Assembly (NCBI GenBank): GCA_037179515.1
Contig: JAXCGZ010007609.1
Location: forward strand, 10,001-74,000
Reading direction: 5' to 3'
DNA length: 64,000 nucleotides
DNA from: Halocaridina rubra
Taxonomy: Eukaryota > Arthropoda > Malacostraca > Decapoda > Atyidae
A program made the translations under genes and the position numbers. The notes beneath the pieces are model-generated. The model did not search any database and was not told the origin of the DNA. It saw only the letters and a list, made by a program, of their open reading frames with translations. Below are positions 51,541-64,000 of the stretch, piece after piece; positions within the stretch are counted from its first letter, which is position 1; each line of letters opens with the position of its first letter.

Positions 51541-51803
51541 AAAATGCTGCTTAAGGACAACGCAGAAATGAGTGATAAACAATAAAAAAGACAAGCTCAA
51601 AGAATAGTCAAAGTAATGATGTCATAGAAAACGCCAGGAGATGAAGTTATATAAGCTTTTAGAAGGAAGAAAGGTCACAAGAGTTAGTGAAGGCAGAATG
51701 AGGAATAGAGTTGCAGAGTCTGGAGGTGGAAGGAGAGCAGCAGTCACCACCAATCAACCCCCGAACTACAAATCTCCACACAGTTCATGTGCGGCAAGGT
51801 ATA
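51541..51803 (-). mobile_element. LINE family A fragment
   Basis: Minus strand: VRRF-SS-VGG-type remnant in the GRCS...FPSTSRLCNS region (CTCCACCTCCAGACTCTGCA), then TTTGACTATTCTTTGAGC and CATTTCTGCGTTGTCCTTAAG of the 3' UTR. It matches 23000-23290. The 3' terminus is lost. Confidence 0.65.
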
Positions 51804-52328
51804 AAGAGAACAAATAGTAATTAAATGCAAAAGTAATATAAAAGAATAATTTAGTATATGAAAGCATGAGCTAAACGTAGAAATAACATAAGAAAAATAT
51901 AGCTGTGCGTGTAGAGAACTGAGTACTAGAAAATGTAGTGGTGTTTGAATGGAAATCTAGCCTTAATTCCCTAGTTACATTCTGTCTGTGTCCACCTCAA
52001 TTATGGTATTAACAATGACACAAAACCGCAAGCAAAAGTGAGTGCAGCAACGAGTATTAGTTGTTTATAGTGATTCAGGTCTCTAGACCATGGCTACAAA
52101 AGGTTCTGTGGGGACAAGATAATATGTACTGGTAGTGGGTCACAAAAAATCTGCAACTGATAATAAAACCTGATAATGGGACCAGAGGAGTGAAGGTGGC
52201 AAACAGATTTTGATGTCTCCAAGTAAATTAGCTAGTTAAAGGCAAACACACATTACAAGAGTAAGTCATTAATATTGATATAGGTTCTTGAAGGAAACAC
52301 TCGGTACTGGCCTTATAGTCTAGTACGA

Positions 52329-52334
<6 letters not shown>
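51804..52334. other. Unannotated sequence
   Basis: No recognised feature. Confidence 0.5.

Positions 52335-52406
<72 letters not shown>
52335..52406. repeat. (AT)n microsatellite
   Basis: About 72 bp of AT. Confidence 0.96.
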
Positions 52407-52411
<5 letters not shown>

Positions 52412-52526
52412 AGAGGCTATACATATATATTTACACGAGATTATACACCTGAATATACACACATATTTACGAGAGGCTATACACCTGGACAAACGTGAGA
52501 GCCATTATACTTGCATGCCCCATAAT

Positions 52527-52706
52527 CTAAGAGGCTAATAAACGACTAACAGGCTATGAGGCTGATACACGATTAACAGGGTATAAGGCTGATACACGAC
52601 TGACAAGGTCCGAGGCTCATAGCAAAACTGACAGGGTCTGATACTGATATACGACTACAGCTAGTACACAACTAACAGGGTATGAAGCTGATACACGACT
52701 GACCAT
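52527..52706. repeat. Degenerate minisatellite of about 28 bp
   Basis: Five to six imperfect copies of AGGCTGATACACGACTAACAG plus GGTATG in tandem. A looser repeat of GAGGCTATACACCTG lies just upstream (52440-52500). Confidence 0.75.
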
Positions 52707-52814
52707 ACAGTACTGTATTACATATGAAATGAACTTATCCTTCGCTGTTCTCTATAAACTACCCCGTTCACTGACTGGCTGTTTACAATACAATATCTTG
52801 TTCTAAGGCTCTAA

Positions 52815-53083
52815 GGCTATGCCACACCAGACGAGTTTCATTTAATGAAACTCATTAAATTATATGTGGGTGGCTACACTGGATGAGCGATGCAGTATGT
52901 TCCAAAATGACGCCAATGCCTAGCGACATCCCTAGCTATTTTCATCATTTTCATCATGACGACTGACCAAATTATTGGCGATATGGACGCTTCCTATCTG
53001 GACAGGCATCACGATGATGCTGATCTCACCGCTCATCGCTCCACGCTACCTGCCCGCTCGTCTTGTCTGGTTTGGCCGTAGCC
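52815..53083. mobile_element. Harbinger-like MITE with TAA target duplication
   Basis: 269 bp beginning GGCTATGCCACACCAGAC and ending with the inverse of GGCTACGGCCAAACCAGAC; imperfect but clear terminal inverted repeats, both followed inward by a GACGAG block. TAA stands immediately outside both ends (52812-52814 and 53084-53086), as expected for PIF/Harbinger (TWA). The interior is GC-richer than its surroundings and has no ORF. Confidence 0.72.
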
Positions 53084-53086
53084 TAA

Positions 53087-54894
<1,808 letters not shown>

Positions 54895-54940
54895 AGAGAG
54901 AGAGAGAGAGAGGAGAGAGGAGAGAGAGAGAGAGAGAGGG

Positions 54941-55012
<72 letters not shown>
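54895..55012. repeat. (GA)n microsatellite
   Basis: About 118 bp of GA with several GG interruptions. Confidence 0.96.
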
Positions 55013-55019
<7 letters not shown>

Positions 55020-55191
55020 TCATGCAACGATGCAGTTGAAAGAGAATTAGGAAACCCCCTTTTCAGGAGGAACCTTGACTTTGGTAATAACCAAAGAAGC
55101 CAGAAAGACACACAAAAAGACACACAACTACTCACACTTACATGCAAACACACGCTTATATAAAAAAAAATTGAATAATTCAGCTGCCGTC

Positions 55192-55192
<1 letters not shown>

Positions 55193-55234
<42 letters not shown>
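55193..55234. repeat. Poly-A tract (A42)
   Basis: A pure A run of about 42 bp; no retroposed gene recognised on its 5' side. Confidence 0.95.
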
Positions 55235-55236
<2 letters not shown>

Positions 55237-55412
55237 AAAAGCCGTGACAAAATATAGTCACAGCCAAATTTCTCATTATACTGCAGATTTATTTGTAGTC
55301 TGCAATAAATAAAAATTAAATGGAAGAAATTTTCTAACTGCTGGAAGATCTGCACTATTATCAAGATCCTGCTTGAATTCAATAAATATTTAATCGATTG
55401 TGTATTTTTACC

Positions 55413-55485
55413 TTAATAATAATAATAATAATAACAATTATTATTATTATTATTATTATCATCATTATTATTATTATTATTATTA
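55413..55485. repeat. (AAT)n-(ATT)n inverted microsatellite pair
   Basis: An AAT run followed after CAA by an ATT run, which is self-complementary. Confidence 0.9.
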
Positions 55486-55567
55486 GTTTACATTATTTTT
55501 ATTATTATCGATAGACCAAATACAATTCAATTACGCATTTTTAAATGTCTTCAAATAATCTACTTTT

Positions 55568-55665
55568 CTTGTCGGGAATAGAACCTGGGAACTCTAGACT
55601 ACAACCCATGGTGGACTGAGCTGTGGGGTTCTAGTCTAGAGTTCCCAGGTTCGACTCCTGACAAG
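55568..55665. repeat. Inverted repeat with a tRNA B box on each strand
   Basis: Arms 55568-55599 and 55634-55665 are inverted copies. The inner 17 bp (ACCTGGGAACTCTAGAC and its inverse) are perfect and the outer half has three differences; the loop is 34 nt. The right arm contains AGGTTCGACTCC, an exact tRNA B-box match on the plus strand. The left arm gives the altered AGGTTCTATTCC on the minus strand. Confidence 0.8.
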
Positions 55666-55689
55666 GAAGAAGGGTGGATTACCTGAAGA

Positions 55690-55692
55690 TGA

Positions 55693-55753
<61 letters not shown>

Positions 55754-55778
55754 ATGGAAATAAAAATTGATATTATTA

Positions 55779-55809
<31 letters not shown>

Positions 55810-55879
55810 AAAAATATTAAAAAATATTAAAAAATAGTTTTCATATTTATAAATAGGAAAAAAAATAATTAGAAAACGC

Positions 55880-55917
<38 letters not shown>

Positions 55918-55918
55918 T
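55690..55918. repeat. (ATT)n tracts followed by (AAT)n
   Basis: ATT at about 55690-55751 and 55774-55808, then AAT at 55882-55918, with AT-rich linkers. Confidence 0.92.
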
Positions 55919-55946
55919 ACAAGTACATATATAAGTGTGTGTGTGT

Positions 55947-55950
<4 letters not shown>

Positions 55951-56038
<88 letters not shown>
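55951..56038. repeat. (AT)n microsatellite
   Basis: About 88 bp of AT preceded by a short GT run. Confidence 0.96.
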
Positions 56039-56040
<2 letters not shown>

Positions 56041-57180
56041 TTTTTAACAAATGATCATCAGCAAAGAGAGTTTTTAGAAGAAAATATTTTTTTTTTATTA
56101 AAGGCAAGGGAATGAAAGACGTACAGTATCAATATATAGGTAAATTAGCTTTTAGATAAGCGAAATGGTTCCATTAAAGTAGTACCATAAAGTAGGGCAG
56201 GATATACACGGAACCTCTTATATATACACAGTTTTGTTGAACTTACTTAAAAATTAAGTAAATTATATATGAACTAAAATATCTTCATGAATATAAATAT
56301 GCATACAGTTTATCTGTAGAGTAAAACTTAATGAAATGTATACGGAACAATGCACACAATGTGCGTAAAACTATAAAATCATATAAAAGGAATAATTACA
56401 AGGAGAATCGGTTACATAATTTCTTGATGTAATAAGTACAGAACGGGAAAGGAGAGAGGAAAATCTGGTGCTACAAACGGAGCGAATGTGATACGTGATA
56501 CACAACACAATGATTATGAATCTACAAAAAAGGACGGGTGAAGAAAAAGGATGGGAAATTAATCACAAACAATGACAGAGCAGCCAGTAGTTACATGAAG
56601 CCAGACCAGACAGCTCTCGAAATTCCAGACAGGGAGGATTTTTAAAGAGGACAACTGCATCTTGCAGCTGAGAACCCTGGCTAGATGTGTTTTATGGCGA
56701 ACCTTAATAAAACGAAAAGCAAATTTCATCCAGTATCATCAGAGATCAACCTTTGTGGAATAAGACCCATCTTTTCTCGTCACCACTTCACTCATGAAAA
56801 GAGGAAAACAAAATTACATCAATGATACGTCTGAGCCAAGACAATATTGGATTCTTGAGTTGCATGTTCATGTTTGTGATGAGCTCCGGAGGAGGAAAGT
56901 TTATGAAGCATTTATCCTCATTGATATTTTTATTATCATTTCGTTCCCGTCTCTGACCAACACAGAAGATTTGGCACAAGAAATATATGATATAAGCTGG
57001 TAAAATTTCATACAGGTACATATTAGTAAAATTTAATATCATCTCTCATAATGGAATGAAACAGAGCAAATAAAATTAAAGTGATGACATTATACCTAAG
57101 GTCATTTTTAGATCATAATGCAAAGTTAAGTATGAAAACTCCTTTACATGATGCTCTCTTTCTCTCCCCCTAAATATCAC

Positions 57181-57182
<2 letters not shown>
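56039..57182. other. Unannotated AT-rich sequence
   Basis: About 1.1 kb with no recognised gene, RNA or repeat. Opposing short frames at 56788-57042 lack motifs. Confidence 0.5.

Positions 57183-57255
<73 letters not shown>
57183..57255. repeat. (ATT)n microsatellite
   Basis: About 73 bp of ATT. Confidence 0.97.
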
Positions 57256-57256
<1 letters not shown>

Positions 57257-57480
57257 GTAGTTCTTTTCTCCTTGTTGGGAATTAGCTGCAAATAATCATA
57301 TAAAAGAAAATATACTCGAGCAAATAACTTAATATGGGCTTCTTTCAGCCGTCAGTTTCACCGATAGTATATATTTCATTACTATTATTATGACTATCAT
57401 TATTATTATTATTATTATAAATACTGAAGATTATTACCCTGTCATGATCTAAAAAATGGGGAAAATATGATGAGAATGCC

Positions 57481-57587
<107 letters not shown>

Positions 57588-57796
57588 ATCATATATTCGC
57601 ATTAGAGAGAAAGCATCATCAAGAGAGCGTAGACATCTCTATTATGTGAGACTGCTCTCACGATGAAATCTCTCTTTCAACAGAGGAGTCTACACTGACA
57701 TAAAAGCTGTTTTCACTGAAAAAGAAAATGTTATATTTTATAACCAAATAGAACATACATATCCTATTGTAAATTGGATTATTATATCTCAGTTAT

Positions 57797-57798
57797 TA

Positions 57799-57864
<66 letters not shown>
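57797..57864. repeat. (ATT)n microsatellite
   Basis: About 68 bp of ATT. Confidence 0.96.
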
Positions 57865-59227
<1,363 letters not shown>

Positions 59228-59683
59228 GCAAAATAGACTGTCATTCCAGTTTTTCTTCCCTCTACTTTTGCATAATATAACTGAAACCTGTTCATGTGTT
59301 TATATCTCTAACATATGTACTCAATCTAATATATATTACACCTTTACCTGTGGAAAATAAATTATTTTCTCAAAAAGTACAGTTGAATTTGTGAATGGAT
59401 AAAGTCATATTGTATATGATTTCAGAATAATAGCACGCCAAGGCATATCTCATGACTATTCAGACAGGAAAATGAGCACTGTTTGCATGTCTTTCCAACA
59501 GCACTAGTATGAATGGAAGACTAGATATTCAGGGAATATGAATGGTGCCATATCACGTTATATCCAAAGCTACTAGGAGAAAACACATACAAATGAATAA
59601 GGGATATTCAAAGTTCTAAAACCACACACATACACAAAAAGAAATTTCACAAATTCAAACGAATAAAAGAATAACCAATATCA

Positions 59684-59686
<3 letters not shown>

Positions 59687-59748
<62 letters not shown>
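59687..59748. repeat. (AT)n microsatellite, insertion site of the LTR element
   Basis: About 62 bp of AT ending exactly where the LTR begins. Confidence 0.95.
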
Positions 59749-59752
<4 letters not shown>

Positions 59753-60624
59753 GCATGACGGAAGTCGTGCTGAAGCCAGAATCTGAAACTTGTAACAAAT
59801 CTTGAGGGGTAACAGTCGAGGGCACAGATGTTTTATTACATGCCCTCACTTTTATTGAGTTTTGGGTCCAGGCCATGTTTTCCCTTGGTACCACCAAGAT
59901 TTATGGCTAGACACATGGAACTAGCCTCCGGCGCCATGCACCCCCAAGAGGCCTAAAAGATAAGGGACCCTCGGTCCTCGAAAACACCACAAGTCGTGAA
60001 GAGAAACGTGAGAGGCTAGAAGTCAAGGGTGAAATAGAATACTCTCCCAATTGTTTTTCTGCGGTACGGTCAATGTTTGTAGAAAGTGTCAAGGAGATAT
60101 ATGACCGGACCCATGGGACTTAGCATCTGGCATCAAGTACCTGAAGAGGATGGGAAAGGCCAAGAAGTTAGCCATTTCCTAAACCACAAGAAACACAAAC
60201 ATTTGCCCCGTATGTATGTACATGCCCTGGAGAGATACCCAATAGCCACGCTCTGACCTGGAACTTTTCCGTTCTATAGGCTTGTTGAAATAGCTCCTCC
60301 CCAAAATAGGAGGGACTCCACTTCGAACCTGGAGTTGATTTGCAGGACTGGATGTCACTTGAGTTCATTGGCAGGACTGGATGTCGAGCCACGCCCTGCC
60401 CTTGGGGTATTTCAAGAACCACCCAGGGCAGACACGGTTAGTTAGAACTTTGCCCGGGGCACGAATAGATCATAGATTGTGATAGTCATAAGAGGGGGGG
60501 CATTGAGGCGTCGAATGTGTTGTACTCTAGAATAAATTAAGATAAAGGAATCACCGCTTGTCCATTCTTACCTTATACCCGTCTGGTACTAATATTCACG
60601 TAGTGAAAAAGAATCATTACGACA
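59749..60624 (+). repeat. 5' long terminal repeat
   Basis: 876 bp starting TGTCG and ending CGACA, a perfect 5-bp terminal inversion with the canonical TG...CA. An AATAAA polyadenylation signal lies at 60531-60536, about 90 bp before the end. The LTR would drive transcription and polyadenylation of the element. The partner LTR is outside the window, so the boundary rests on the termini and on the primer site that follows. Confidence 0.82.
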
Positions 60625-60626
60625 AC

Positions 60627-60640
60627 TGGTGGCAGCGCAG
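60627..60640 (+). other. Primer binding site
   Basis: TGGTGGCAGCGCAG begins two bases after the LTR. The leading TGG complements a tRNA CCA end. The tRNA identity is not assigned. Confidence 0.75.
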
Positions 60641-60683
60641 TACGGATCACACTCCTGGAAAAAGTACGTCAAGAGACAGGTGA

Positions 60684-61373
60684 ATGCCAGTGCAGACCCG
60701 TGCGAAGAAAACAAGAATGGCAAACGCACAAGACCAATACCTCCCAAATTGGGAAATGGGCGACGACGAAAAAGACCGGAAAATTCTCGAATTGGAGGAG
60801 CAAGTGCGGCGCCTACAAGCACGCGCCGACGCCGCTCCGTTGAGAAGGAACCTGGTCGACGACGACAACACCGACAGCGAAACCGACGCCTCAAACATCG
60901 ACGAACAGCCTGCCGCTCCGAGCCCCGTGGTGACACAGGGAACGCAGCAGGCCATGCCCCCTATCCGTGCCCTGGTGGTAAAGGCGCCACGAGTCAAAGA
61001 TTCACCTTTATACTTTGACGGCGCAAACGTGAAAGGCCTCGAGTATCCATCCATATTTCCCGCAGCCGATTTTTTGACACACTTAGGTTTGCGGATGGGA
61101 AGCGCCGAGTGGACCGACGAGTACCGAATTAACGAAGTAGTACAAAGGTGCACCGGATTCGCGGCCGAGACCCTTGGCAGAGACGAATGGTCGGAAATAA
61201 AACAGTGGGAAATTTTTAAGGATCAGTTCCTAAAAATGTTCACAGTGCGACAGAGCGAAGAAACGCTCATATCTAAGATCCAAAACAGTCCCCGAAGGCG
61301 GGGAGAGCAGTTGAGTTGGTACGCGAGAAGGATTGAAACGTTAACGGGTTCAGTGAGTGAAATTTGTCGATAA
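60684..61373 (+). CDS. gag: Gag, capsid-region frame
   Basis: A 229-codon frame from the first ATG after the primer site. It has a basic N-terminus, a coiled-coil-like segment (DRKILELEEQVRRLQARADA, about residues 31-50), an acidic linker, and a capsid-like helical part (AETLGRDEWSEIKQWEIFKD, then LSWYARRIETL). It ends at TAA while gag-like sequence continues in the +1 frame from 61357, with 17 nt of overlap. Most Gag proteins of this kind are one frame, so an indel between capsid and nucleocapsid (or a base error) is likelier than a designed break. Confidence 0.82.
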   Translation: MPVQTRAKKTRMANAQDQYLPNWEMGDDEKDRKILELEEQVRRLQARADAAPLRRNLVDDDNTDSETDASNIDEQPAAPSPVVTQGTQQAMPPIRALVVKAPRVKDSPLYFDGANVKGLEYPSIFPAADFLTHLGLRMGSAEWTDEYRINEVVQRCTGFAAETLGRDEWSEIKQWEIFKDQFLKMFTVRQSEETLISKIQNSPRRRGEQLSWYARRIETLTGSVSEICR

Positions 61374-61917
61374 CTCGTACATGCGACAAAGTATTGTGCG
61401 GAGCGCCTTACGGAAAACTGTTCCGGAGAAATGCCACTTTCTGTTGAAGTCCAACATCCCGGTCCCCGATCTCGTGCGTCTACTGCTGAATTGGTTCGAG
61501 AGCCACCCTGGTCATGGGCTTTCGGAAGAGGAAATTGATAGAGAAAGACTCTTAGGACCGGCCGCGGTCCCCGTAGCAGCCATGACGAACGATCGAGGAC
61601 CGAGGTTCCGAGACACAAAGGCAGGACGGTGCGCAAAGTGTGGCAGCATAGGTCACTCCCAGGATTGGTGCGTGGAAACGGCCCCACCGGACATAGCCTG
61701 CTTCAACTGTCTGGGGGCCGGACATCTGGTTAAAAGATGCCCCTCGGCGAGGATAACTCACGGAGTTGGGCAATGGGCGATCCAGAAACAAAAAAAAACG
61801 CCGATGCCCCGACGGGAACCTCCAGCGAACGGTCCGAACACCTCCGGTCGAGGAGCTATCGCTCCTCCCGAACGAGAAGTCGTGGACATCACAAGACCAC
61901 CTCCTCAGCGCAGATAA
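61357..61917 (+). CDS. gag: Gag, nucleocapsid-region frame
   Basis: A continuation of Gag in the +1 frame. It carries two CCHC zinc knuckles of the form C-x2-C-x4-H-x4-C: CAKCGSIGHSQDWC (about 61630-61671) and CFNCLGAGHLVKRC (about 61699-61740). Such knuckles bind the element RNA. A basic and proline-rich tail follows, ending at TAA 61915-61917. The frame overlaps pol, which lies in the -1 frame. Confidence 0.85.
   Translation: MKFVDNSYMRQSIVRSALRKTVPEKCHFLLKSNIPVPDLVRLLLNWFESHPGHGLSEEEIDRERLLGPAAVPVAAMTNDRGPRFRDTKAGRCAKCGSIGHSQDWCVETAPPDIACFNCLGAGHLVKRCPSARITHGVGQWAIQKQKKTPMPRREPPANGPNTSGRGAIAPPEREVVDITRPPPQRR
61791..61797 (+). promoter_or_regulatory. Candidate -1 ribosomal frameshift site between gag and pol
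   Basis: In the gag frame the bases read A AAA AAA, a slippery heptamer type. The pol frame is -1 relative to gag and is open from here onward, so a slip at this point would join the two. A downstream RNA structure was not verified. Confidence 0.6.
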
Positions 61918-64000
61918 GTACTTGTAGTTTCTATCTAGTGAGTAATGGGATCTCGCTAATAGAAATCGCGGTCGGTGGACTCCGCCAAATTGCTTTGTTA
62001 GATACGGGCTCAGCCGTATCATTAATTGACCGTAGTATTGACCCCCTCACTAAATTAGATACCCCAGTAGTTATTACTACTTTGGGCGATAATACCCCGA
62101 ACTTTGTTAGAGTTAAAGAAGTGGTGAAACCCGTGATTGCATTTGAAGGGTGCCCCACAAGATTTAAATGTGCTTTTTTTGTTGTACCTAGGCTAAGTGT
62201 TGAACAGGCGAAAGTAATAATTGGTTTCGAGGACATGGTAAAAATGGGAGTCAGTATTGTTAATACACGCGGTAAAACTACCGTAACGGTAAATGAGAAC
62301 GAAATAGTTGCACGTTCCGCGCGTGCGTCAGTGTCTGCATGTGTGTTGAAAGAGAAAAACGATAACTACATCGTGACGCTTCGGGAAGAAATTATTGAGA
62401 GCGGTACTGCATGCGTTTTAGAAGTTATTACCTCGCGAGTAATCCTGAACGCTCGAGCCTTAGGCGCAAAATTTGTCGGAGAGTACGCGGATTTGTTTCC
62501 TAATAAACTGCTAATGGTCCCTGAGGGATCGCGGAAATTAACTGTTATGTGCGCGAACATGTCGCCGATCCCGCTAGTTATTCCTAGAAACACGAAAGTC
62601 GCCAAATTCGAGGAAGTGCGCGAGTGTCACAGCGTAAATTTCACGAGGGTCGCGGAAGACCCTGAGCGTATCAAAAATTTGCAGGCGTTAGCGAGAGGAC
62701 TGAGCGCTGCTGAACATTCTACTTTTATGACTGAACTTGTCGCTATATATTATGATGTTTTTGCTTTAGATAACGACCCCCTTGGAGAATGCACTCTCAT
62801 GCCTTTTGATATCAACACAGGAAGTCATCCCCCCACCTTTGTCAAACCCTACCGCACTCCGTTTGTATACGAAAAAAGGTTAGAGGAAATGGTATCTGAT
62901 TTAGAGAAAAAGGGCATCATTAGATTGTCTAAAAGCCCTTGGCACAGTCCCATAGTAGTAGTTAAGAAGAAAGACGGAGATCTTCGATTGTGCGTGGATT
63001 TCCGCAAACTAAATTTGCTCACAGAAGGCGATAAATTCCCCCTCCCCATAATTGAAGATGTATTGTGTCACGTCAGCGGCACTAAGTATTTTACCACTCT
63101 CGACCTCCTGGCGAGTTACCACCAGGTAGTCCTAGAAGAGAGGAGTAAAGTGACGACCGCTTTTTCAGTAAATAATAAACTCTACGAGTATAATCGTTTG
63201 CCTTTTGGGTTAAAAAACGCCCCCAGTCATTTTAGCAGACTCATGACAACCGTGCTCCTGGGCCTCATCGGTAACGCCGTGTTAGTGTATTTGGATGATT
63301 TAGTCATAATCAGACAAACCTTTGAAGAACACGCCCGGAACCTCATTTCAGTTTTAGAAGCCTTAAGACAGAATAACCTGCACGTGAAATTGTCTAAGTG
63401 CCAGTTTTTCAAAGCAGAAGTAGAATTTCTCGGACACAAATTGTCATCCGCGGGTGTGGCAGTATTACACGATAAAGTAAGAGCCATTGAAAAGTTTGCA
63501 CGGCCCAAAACGTGTAAGGATGTTAGATCATTTCTCGGACTTTGCTCGTATTACCGTAAATTCATTGAGAAGTACGCGGACATTTCCCGTCCCTTAGACA
63601 GGCTCCGAAATGCTCACCAGATTTGCTGGACGTCCGAGCACGAGACCGCATTCGTAGCCTTAAAGAAAGCCCTAATGTCCACTCAAGTACTCGCTTACCC
63701 TAAATTTGATCGGGCGTTTTACGTCACGTGCGACGCTTCCGAAGTTGCGATCGGCGGAGTAATATCGCAGGACGATGACGAGAAGAGAGACCGCCCCATT
63801 AGTTTCGCTTCCTGGGCGCTCACAGACACTGAGCGGCGGTATTCTACCATCGAACGAGAGGCACTCGCTATCGTGTTCATCCTAGAAAAGCATAAATATT
63901 TCCTACTTGGATATCCAGTAATAATTCGTAGCGATCATCTGCCTTTAAAGTACGTGTATGCAAACCCGCTAAATAACCAAAGGCTTTCCCGATGGCTGTT
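61797..64000 (+). CDS. pol: Pol: protease, reverse transcriptase and RNase H, partial
   Basis: Open in the -1 frame of gag to the window end, with no stop over about 734 codons. Aspartic protease: DTG at 62001-62009 within ALLDTGSAVSLID. RT: VVKKKDGDLRLCVDFRKLN, then LDLLASYHQV (most relatives have G for the A), then RLPFGLKNAPSHF, and the catalytic YLDD at 63288-63299. RNase H: TCDAS with D at 63732, E at 63858 in REALAIV, and SDH with D at 63933. The enzyme would process Gag-Pol and copy the RNA into DNA in a particle. Integrase lies beyond the window. No Met start is visible, as expected if Pol is made by frameshifting. Confidence 0.9.

Larger units (their letters stand above)
59749..64000 (+). 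mobile_element. Ty3/gypsy-type LTR retrotransposon, 5' portion
   Basis: Order: 5' LTR (59749-60624), primer binding site, gag in two frames, then pol with protease, RT and RNase H, cut by the window end before integrase and the 3' LTR. Local base composition is more GC-rich than the surrounding DNA. Protease before RT and RNase H, with a YLDD box, fits Ty3/gypsy; integrase order cannot be seen. Confidence 0.9.

Noticed and set aside
55193..55234. Processed pseudogene ending in poly-A
   Set aside because: No coding similarity or target duplication was seen upstream of the A tract.

Overview
This is a gene-poor, repeat-saturated piece of an animal nuclear genome, most likely a decapod crustacean. 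The evidence is the extreme density of long, pure microsatellites (AT, CT/GA, TG/CA, TTA, GAA), an intron-bounded cadherin exon, several animal-type non-LTR retrotransposon families, tRNA-derived SINE-like repeats and a Ty3/gypsy-type LTR element. The host clade is an inference from texture; no species marker was seen. Nothing bacterial is present.

Layout. 0-6.6 kb: microsatellites with small LINE/SINE fragments. 6.8 kb: the only convincing host-gene sequence, a 107-bp plus-strand cadherin-repeat exon with consensus splice sites. 8.1-9.8 kb: a hAT-type MITE with 8-bp target duplications and short interspersed repeats. 10.1-13.07 kb: a satellite of about 275 bp per unit, each full unit carrying a tRNA-like module; the array reverses orientation near 11.89 kb. 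13.25-13.44 kb: a tRNA-Arg-like SINE. 13.7-18.7 kb: a dead jockey/CR1-like LINE (family A) split by a second LINE (family B) with one long EN-RT-RNase H ORF. 19.24-19.55 kb: a near-perfect 307-bp palindrome. 21.2-22.7 kb: a decayed hAT element inside an AT microsatellite. 22.9-29.6 kb: LINE A fragments and unrecognised AT-rich DNA. 29.6-38.9 kb: three copies of a CR1-type LINE (family D), one with nearly complete ORF1 and ORF2, together with a homogeneous 276-bp tRNA-like array and a 760-bp TG tract. 40.6-47.7 kb: RTE-like LINE fragments (families G1-G3), inverted satellite units, a small palindromic repeat and a fourth family D copy. 47.7-59.7 kb: mostly unrecognised AT-rich DNA and microsatellites, with a Harbinger-like MITE (52.8 kb) and a tRNA-like hairpin (55.6 kb). 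59.75-64.0 kb: the 5' LTR, gag and most of pol of a Ty3/gypsy-type element, cut by the window end.

How the parts relate. The autonomous LINEs encode the enzymes; two short repeat families share 3' ends with them (family C with LINE A, family E with the RTE-like LINEs), which suggests SINE-LINE partnerships. Family D copies are repeatedly bounded by TG/CA microsatellites, on both sides in two cases, which suggests insertion into, or generation of, such tracts. The least ordinary feature is the tRNA-like satellite: members have A-box and B-box sequence, a downstream T4, and an anticodon-like stem whose two sides differ in a compensatory way between subfamilies. No complete host gene, rRNA gene, CRISPR array or functional tRNA gene was found.
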